The notes under the pieces are model-generated. The model did no database searches. It was not told where the DNA came from and was given only the letters and a program-made list of their open reading frames with translations. The translations under genes were made by a program, and so were the position numbers. Below, one piece after another: positions 44,114 to 53,100 of a stretch of DNA of 64,000 nt (positions are counted from its first letter, which is position 1; every line of letters begins with the position of its first letter). Location of the stretch: positions 868,001 through 932,000 of the forward strand of contig NZ_CP178740.1 of NCBI RefSeq assembly GCF_047324305.1, read 5' to 3'. The DNA comes from Acerihabitans sp047324305. GTDB taxonomy: Bacteria > Pseudomonadota > Gammaproteobacteria > Enterobacterales > Enterobacteriaceae.

Positions 44114-47100
44114 TTTTAAGCCCAACTTTGTCTAAATCATCCTTTACGCTACTGCTGATGATCTCGTTTGTTGTAGCCCCCCCGACATTACCTATTAATC
44201 CTGCGGTTCCCTCTTTTACTGCTGTCGATAATCCTGTAGTAATGAATTTATCAGCTTTATTACCTAAAACAGTGCCTAGCCCAGCACCAATCATAGCATT
44301 GGTCGGATCTTCACCTTTGGCTGCACTACCAATAGCTGCACCGCCTATATTTATTCCCACGCTGGGTAAAATAGCTTTTCCTGTGGTCGCCGCTGCGGTA
44401 ACCCCGGCCATTACCACATCAACATAGCTGAAAGGATCGTCTCCGCTGAGTTGGACGCCTGTATTAACACCAACACCGATCGCAGCATTAGTTACCATCC
44501 CTGTTTTAATCGATTGGCCCAGCGGCCCCAATCCAAACATTAGCGCGGGGTCACCCATACTCGCATTCGAAGTATGGTAACCCCAGGTGTTCATAATGGT
44601 GTGGGCTTTCTGCTGCGCTTCGCTGTTGGGCGCTGACTTAAGATAATCTTGCCCCGTCAATAAGCCGGTCACCAGCTCTCTGGTTACCGCATCTCCATGT
44701 TGAGTCTGCATATCGGCCGCGTAAAGCCTGATATAGCTTTTCAGTTCATTACGTTCATCGGCCGTCATCGCTGCCGGATCTTTCTTGAACTGGCTGACCA
44801 ACGCATCACTGCGTTTATCGGCATTTTCCAGCGCTAAATACTCCTTCGCCGTTTGCAGCGTTTTATCACCCTCAATGATTTTTTCTGCCAACTCGTCTCG
44901 TTTTGTTGCTGAAGGCGTGCTTAAGAAATTATTCTCCACCGCGTTCTTCCCCGCCTGTGCACCCGCTACCGCATTGGCCGAACTGTCGCCCGCCAGGCCG
45001 CCAGCTAAGCCCGCAGCCAGTGTACTTAATACGCTGATGGTCTGCTTTTCTTCTTCGCTCAAGTCTTCGCGTTCGATATCTGGATAGAGATGCTGGGCAA
45101 TATATTCGCCTATCACGCCCCCAGATGCCCCCGCTAAAGCACTGTTGCCATTCACCTGCGCCACCAGCGCGCCTAAGGCCGCATGCGCCATCAAGTTGGC
45201 TGTCGTATTCACTTCAGCCGTGCCCGCGTCAGTAGTCATATGGTGAATCCCTTGCGCCACATAGGGTGCGCCTGCGCCGACCAGCGCCTCCGCCATAGCT
45301 CCACCCGCCAAACCCTGCACTGCAGCAGTCGCCGCCTGGATCGCACGCTGGCAATAGCCACCGGTACCGAAGCCCGACTCCGTTAATGCCTCGTTATAGG
45401 CCGTCTGATATATCCGTTGTCTGATATCCTCATCCGACGGCGCTTCGCCTTGGTAATCCTTCCGCCACTGCGCTTCTGCCGCAATACGATCTTCGGGGTT
45501 CATGTTCTGTAGCTTTTCGTTCGCCGCCTGGGTAGCCATAATTTGCCCCTGAGTGCGCGCCACATCCGCCGCCTGGCTGCCTATTTCGCCAATCAGCCGC
45601 GCTTCCCTTAACCGCCGTTGCTCCTTCTCTTTATCGAAGATAGGACTAAGCGTTTGATGGGCGTTTGCAACATCGCGACTTAGGTCCGCCACATCCTGCC
45701 GGCCTTCCGGATTACGAAGAGTAATAGCACCTTCAGACACCGCCGATTGCGTGATAGAGCGACTGTTATCGTTGCTGTTGTTCCCCATCGGCATGGCGTT
45801 CGCCATATTGCCGGCAAACTGCCCGCCGATATTTCCGCCGTTGCCAAAATTCGCGCTCTGGTGCGTCACCTGAAAATCGGCCTGGTTCTCGATATTGCTA
45901 AAGCCCAGGGTGCCGGTAGTCAATGAATTATTGCCCGCCTCGGCGGTCGAACCAATCACCGCGCCGGTGAGCTGAGTATGTTCCCCCACCGTGATATCAA
46001 AACCACCCTTACCGGCGAAAATCCCCGTTTGCTCCTGCACCGAGCGGTAGCTGCTGTGTATCTTATCCCGGCTCAGATTAATATTTGCCGAACCACTCAT
46101 CGAACCAAAACTGAAGCTGCCGCCCGCGCTAGAACTCTGCTGTTTGCAATCATAACTTTCTTGGTCCTGCACGCTGTTCAATGCCAGATTGCGGCCGACG
46201 TTCATCGTCACCGTCTCACCGCTTAGCTGCGCTCCGGCAAGGGTGGTATCACGCAGGCTGCTGATATTCAGCAAATTACCGCTAGTCGCCGTCATTACGC
46301 TATGCGTTATCTTATAGCCTTCCTCATTGCCGCTCCCCTTATTGATACTGGCCGACACATTTATGCCCCAGCCGCCCTGGCCAACACCAATACCTATACC
46401 GACGCTGCCTCCCTTGCTCTCATTTTTACCCTCCACGCGCAGCGTATTTTTAGCCGACTGAAGATTGATATCTCGCGCCGCATCGATGAAGATATCTTTC
46501 CCGGCCTGAAACCGGCCACCCCGCACGGTGATATCGCTGCCTGTGGAGCGGATGGATAAGTCTCTGGCCGCTATCAGTTGGCTTCCCTGGCTCTGTGTCC
46601 AACTAACGGTCTTCTCCGATTTAGAGGACTGGCTACCATAGGACAGACTAACGCCGATAGCATTTTTGTCATTGGCGTTTGTCGCCGCCAGAGCACCGCT
46701 TTGCGCGGCCTGCACACTGCTCAGCGCCGCCTTGATGCCCTGCAATGCCGCCAGGCGGTTATCGTTTTCCTTGCTGGCTTCAGCGGTATTGGTAGCCGCT
46801 GAATTTACCGCGCTGCCCACCGCGCCGGATAACGCCAATGTCAATCCACTCCATTTCTGCTGGAATTTTTGGGTCTGTGTGCTCTGGTTTTCAGCCGACA
46901 TGATAGCAATGCTATTACCGGTCAGGTTGATATTTTTGCCCGCTAGCAACTCGGAGCCCCGCACCAGGATAGCATCGCCTGCATCCATTGTGACGCTGCC
47001 ATGTGTAGCTCCCAGTATGCTGCCTGTATGGCTGATATTTAGCGCGCTATTAGCGTTATTAGTGATGCGGTTGCCAAAACGATAGCCGATGACACCGTTG

Positions 47101-50100
47101 TCGGAAAGTCCGGATGTCTTGCTCTGACTCTCCGCGCCGGCCTGAAAGTGGTTTTGCGCAGCCTCAACCATTATATTTTTTTTTGCCATCAATATCATAT
47201 TCTGGTCGGCTACCGCGTTACTGCCTGCTATTTTGATATCGCCGCCACTCAATAAGATGATTTTCTGACCACTTAGCAGGCTACCACGGGACACGCTACT
47301 TCTCTCATCCCCTTGATACGCGGATTGGCTACCACTAATAAGCCGTTTACAATTGCTGTTGCCATCTTGTTTTGCATAAAGTTTATCTTGGCTGCCATAC
47401 ACGACGATGTCCCCCGCCGCTTTAATCGCTAATATGCCAGTCTCGCTTTGTACCTCATATCCTGTTAAAGCGCTATGCCCATACCCGGAAGTAACATGCG
47501 CCCCGGCCTGCAACTGGCTAGCCCGCACAGTGATATCGCCGCCGGTGGCGTGTATATTAAGATTCGCGCCCGCGGTCAACTGACTGCCGCGGTTTTTTGA
47601 TTGGCTGATGAATTGCTCAGATTTGCGGGACTGTTTACCGTATGAGAGACTTACGCCGCCAACATCAATTTCATTGACATCACTGGGCTGTAACATGCCG
47701 CGCTGCGCAGTCATCTGTTTACTCAGCGAGGCCTTAATATCCCGACGCGTGGTCGGCCCGCGATGGCTTTCTTTGACGGCTATAACACTACCGGAGACGG
47801 CCGACTTCACCATACTACCTATCATGCCGAAGGGGCTAGCACTCAGTCCGCTCCGCTTTAGCTCAAACTTATGAGTTTGAGTACTCTGATTTGCCACCGG
47901 GAGAATATCAACATCCTTACCGGCCAGATTGATTGCGTTACCCGCCAGTACATCCGAGCCTTGCACCCTAAGGGTATTGCCCGCGTAAAGGGTTACGTCG
48001 CCCTGGCTAGCGCCCACCGTGCTGCCTGTATGGCTGATAGCATCCAGGGTATCGGCGGTTTTCGTACGGAGATTATCGTTGCTAAAGCCGATACCGCCGG
48101 TACTGCAAAAACCTGATTTCTGGCTCTGGCTCGCCGCGCTGGCCTGATATCGATTTTCCGTAGCGTCCACCATAATGTCGTTGCCCGCCAGCAGTGAGAT
48201 AGCCTCGCTGGCAACAGCATTACTGCCTAACACATTAATATTCTGAGCACTGTGCAGAACAACCTTTTGGCCGCTCAGCAAACTGCCCTTGGATGTGCTG
48301 CTGCGCTTTTCAATTTGATAAACACTTCTTTTGCTGCTGACATAACCTTTACTGCTGCTGCTGCCCTGTTGCTTGAAATGCCGTTTGTCCCGGCTGGCTA
48401 TGACTGAGATGTTACCTGCCGCTTGCATCTCTATCGCTCCTGTTTCACTTTGCATTTCACTACCCTGCAGCGTGATATCGCCCTGCCCGGCAACGATAAG
48501 TGTACCTTGCCGATCGTTAAAGACGCTGCCCAAAGAAATATCACTCTCCATATCAATTTGGCGCTGGCTTCGCCCGCTGCCCTCTTGCCGACGTTCGCTA
48601 TCGCTTTCGCTCAACTGTTGGCGCGCTTCCTTAATGATTGCCTGTTGCGCACTCAAGGCGATACCGCCTGAAATACTGTCAACCGTGGCTCCTTGCGCGA
48701 CAAAATTCTTTCCGGACAAAATCATAACGCCGTGATTACCTTTCAGTGTGCTGATGTGCAAAGCGTCTGCCCGGCGGCTGTTTCTTACCGCCGAAGTGCG
48801 GCCCCCCGCTTGCAGGTGAGTATTATTAGTGGTGGTATCGGCCAATAATGCGATATTCCCTCCAGCCCGCGCATAAAGCTTGCCACCGGCGGAGGCTTGG
48901 CTGCCTTGCAAAGTTGTATCATGAAGCGACTGTAAAATAAGGTTATTTCCCGCCGACAGGTGGCTGCCCAGCGCTTGCTGCCATTCCCCGTGGACCCGGG
49001 CCATCCGCGGCCCGCTTACCGTCATTGCTGCGCTTATGCTCTTATTCAATGGGTCAGCTATTATGCTCCGGCCTTCACCACCGCCTCGGTTGCCCAAGGA
49101 GCCGGAGATCATACTCAAATCCGTATCGGTGCGACTACGGGCCATGGTTATGCTTAGGCTATTGTCGGCACTGAGGCTGATATTTTCCTCAGCGCTGAGC
49201 CTGGCGCCCTGCAAACTGATATCGCCGCCGCTTATGCTGATATTACGGGCGTTCATACTGGCCTGACGCAGTGCGTCCCGCAGATTGGTGTTTAATGCGA
49301 CACTGTCAGCATGTAAACGTATGCTGTCGGCATGGATGCCGCCGCCAGTATTGTTAAAGAGACGGCTGTCAATATTCAGCGCTCTATCTGCATAAAGGTT
49401 ACCGATATTGTTGATGGTTTTCATGGACAATCGCAGATTACCACCAGCAATCAAGGCGCCATGCCCCGTTAATCCGGCTTGGTTCCGGGGGCTTATCAAT
49501 GCGCATACCGCCTGTGTACAGCCGGCGACGTCGCCCGTGTTGCTCTTCAGCGAAAGGATCTGATTATGCAAAGCAGCGTGAAGTGTCGGCGTTAACGCCA
49601 TAGGGGGCGTGAGATATGAATCTGTCGTGACTCCGGAAACATGTTCTTTGGTAATCAAGGCTAGCTCGTTGGAATCGAAGGCGCTGTCGATAGCCGGCAG
49701 TAGTACAATAGCGGACTGCCATGCTCTGGGTGCACCATCAACCGCCGACGGATGAGTTACCCACTGCGCGCTGTCAAATCCCTCCGTATTCGGCCCAGTT
49801 ACCAGCGCGTTGATTTGCGCTGGGTTGACCATGATATTCTCAAGGCGTGCGCCTTTAAGGGTGACATTGCCCCCGCCGTTAATTATCCCGTCGACGGTAG
49901 ACAATGCGGTAGTCTCATCACGATTGAACGTGGGATACCAGTGTTTAGCGTCTCTGTCGTAGTGATCGACGATGTATTCCCTGCGCCGTTCATTTATTGA
50001 ATAGGCCCGGTTAGTAATATTGGCGCCACCACTTGTGAGGTGGCCCCTGGCGCTAATGATACTGGCATCATTCATTAGCTGCCCGGCAACGCGCAGATCC

Positions 50101-53100
50101 ATATTGCCACCTGACAATATGCTGGCGCCATTGCCAGCGGATACCAGTTTATCCCTGGTCACGGTTCCGTTCACCGTGCGCTCCCGCAAGTTACTGTAAT
50201 CGGTCACAAACGGTATATCGGCAATCGCTATATGGCGTTCGGGACTCCATAGCTCAACCTGGCCCCGGTCATGTTCACGCCAAAACATATTGTGATAACG
50301 TGTAGGAGTAGATGTTTCCGGCAGTTTTAATATTCGTGACCCAGAGAAGCCAATCTGACGCGGCCCCCGCATTTCATAAAACGTCATGTTGTGGCTACCA
50401 TCGGCATTCGGATCCAATGTCAGATAATGAGTCCACAGGTTCACCAGTTCTCCCCGATGGTTCTGCACACGCACTTCCACTCTTTGGGCAGCGGTGTCTA
50501 TATTCAGCAATGTGCCATAGGGGTGAATGCCCGCAGCGTGCTCATCACGAAACGTCAGCCTTTGGGTCGTTGGCGCTACGGTATTAACGTCGGTATTCTC
50601 CTTAGAACCATACGAACGCCAATATAAATTATAACGATGCCAATTATAGTCGTTTTGCTCAGCATTCCGTGCAATATCCAACCCTTCGCGCAGGTTATCC
50701 AGGCGTTTGGCCTCTATCGTGATGTCTCCTCCGGCTTCGATATGACTGGCGCGATTTTCAATGACATTACCGCTCGTCAGATACATTGCCCCCCCACTGT
50801 GAATCAGGGCGCCGCCCATATTGCTTAGCCGCTCCCTCGTTTGCAGGTTGAGATGCTCAGTGGCGGCGATACAGCCGCCACTGCCTTTATTCTCAATAAG
50901 TTTGCTGCGGACGGTAAGCGATTTACTTGTTAAAGATGCGTTATTATTCAGAGTATCGAGATTGAGATTGAGCGTGATTGCTTCGATGCGCCCTTGATTG
51001 GACATTACGCCAGTGCTTACCTGCAACTTATTGGCCACCAGCCGGGCTAAATTATTAAAATGCGCGCTGTTGAGAGTCAGGTCGCCAGGCAATAGCCAAT
51101 CCGCCACATTGTTTAATAACCCAGACACCGTTAGGTTAACAGCGCTGTTGCTGCTTAGCGTATCCCCATTCCGTTGGATAAAATCCTGTCGCATATTTAG
51201 CGTTAACGGCCGCTGGCTTAGCAACGTGCCGCCCTGGTTATCCAATAAACCGGTGTCGATCGCAAGGGTCCCACCGCTTTGGATATTGCCGCTTTGGTTA
51301 AACAGCGCCAGGTTTGACGCATCATCGCTCTGTATAGTAAGTGGGCCATGGCTTAAAATATGCCCGTGCCGATTGTCTAGCTTGTCTTGTAATATCAAGG
51401 TTAAGGCACCCGCGCTTTCTAACCGGCCCGCGGTATTGTCCAGCTCGCGCGCGTGGGTACATGTACGCGACTTGCCAAACACTATGCCGCCGTCGCGATT
51501 GGTCAATTGCCTGGTATGCACGTCCAATTTATCTTGGCTCGTTATAACGCCCTGATTGTTTTGCAACAGGTCAGCCAATATTCGCAGTGCCTGATTGGTA
51601 CATAGTTTGCCTTGCGTATTTATGAACTCTCGGGACTTCAGTTTCACCGCGCCTTGGCTGGCAATATTGCCGTTGCGGTTATCCAAGGTGTCGCCAAACC
51701 GCATGGATAGATTATCAAACGCCCTAATTCTGCCATGTGAGTTAGCGAGATTACTCGTGTATATTGTGCTGTTCCCACCGCCGGAAAGGTTTCCGCCCTG
51801 GTTATCCAGTAAACCGGCGTCGATCGCAAGGGTCCCACCGCTTTTGATATTGCCGCTTTGGTTAAACAGCGCCAGGTTTGACGCATCATCGCTCTGTACA
51901 GTAAGTGGGCCATGGCTTAAAATATGCCCGTGCCGATTGTCTAGCTTGTCTTGTAATATCAAGGTTAAGGCACCCGCGCTTTCTAACCGGCCCGCGGTAT
52001 TGTCCAGCTCGCGCGCGTTGGTACTTGTACGCGACTTGCCAAACACTATGCCGCCGTCGCGATTGGTCAATTGCCTGGTATGCACGTCCAATATATCTTG
52101 GCTCGTTATAACGCCCTGATTGTTTTGCAACAGGTCAGTCAATATTCGCAGTGCCTGATTGGTACATAGTTTGCCTTGCGTATTTATGAACTCTCGGGAC
52201 TTCAGTTTCATCGCGCCTTGGCTGGCAATATTGCCGTTGCGGTTATCCAAGGTGTCGCCAAACCGCATAGTTAGATTATTAAACGCCCAAATTTTGCCAT
52301 GTGAGTTAGCGAGATTACTCGTGTATATTGTACTGTTCCCACCGCCGGAAAGGTTTCCGCCCTGGTTATCCAATTTTCCGGTGAGTCCTATTTCAAGCGT
52401 CCGCGCTCCTTGCATGAGTCCGTGGTCACGATTGAGCAACTGGTCCGTAAATAGAGATAATGTACCCTCACACAATACTTTGCCGGCGTCATTATTCATC
52501 AGACTGCGCTCGCCGGGAAGCAATATCAAATCTTGCTGAGCCGTCAGGACGCCGCCTTGATTATAGATATTGCGTTTACTCTCCAAACCTAACCTAGCGC
52601 CAGATTTCATCTCCCCCTGGCGGTTATTTATCTCATACTGCGAACTGATTTCCAGATTTAACTGGCTTTGCACCGTCCCTTCTTGATTGTTTAACGATTG
52701 TGTGGTGACTGCCAGGGCCTTGCCGCTTTGAATGTTTCCGTTCTGGTTAAATAGCGACAGACCAGACGCATCAACACGCTCTATTGTAAGAGAGCCATGA
52801 GTCACGAGATGCCCGTGCCTATTGTCTAACTTTTCCAGTAATGTCAGGATAGAGGAACCCGCGCTTTCTATCCGACCCGCGGTATTGTCGAGCTCGCGCG
52901 CGTTCACCACGGTAAATAACTTGCTAAACACTATGCCGCCGTCACGATTGATCAAATGCTTGGTATGCACGCCCACTGTATCCTGGCTATTGATAACACC
53001 CTGATCGTTCTGTAACAGGCCAGCCGAAATTCGAAGAGGCCGATTGGCACAAAGTTTGCCTTGTGTATTTAAGATATCTCTGGACTTTATATTTATCGAT

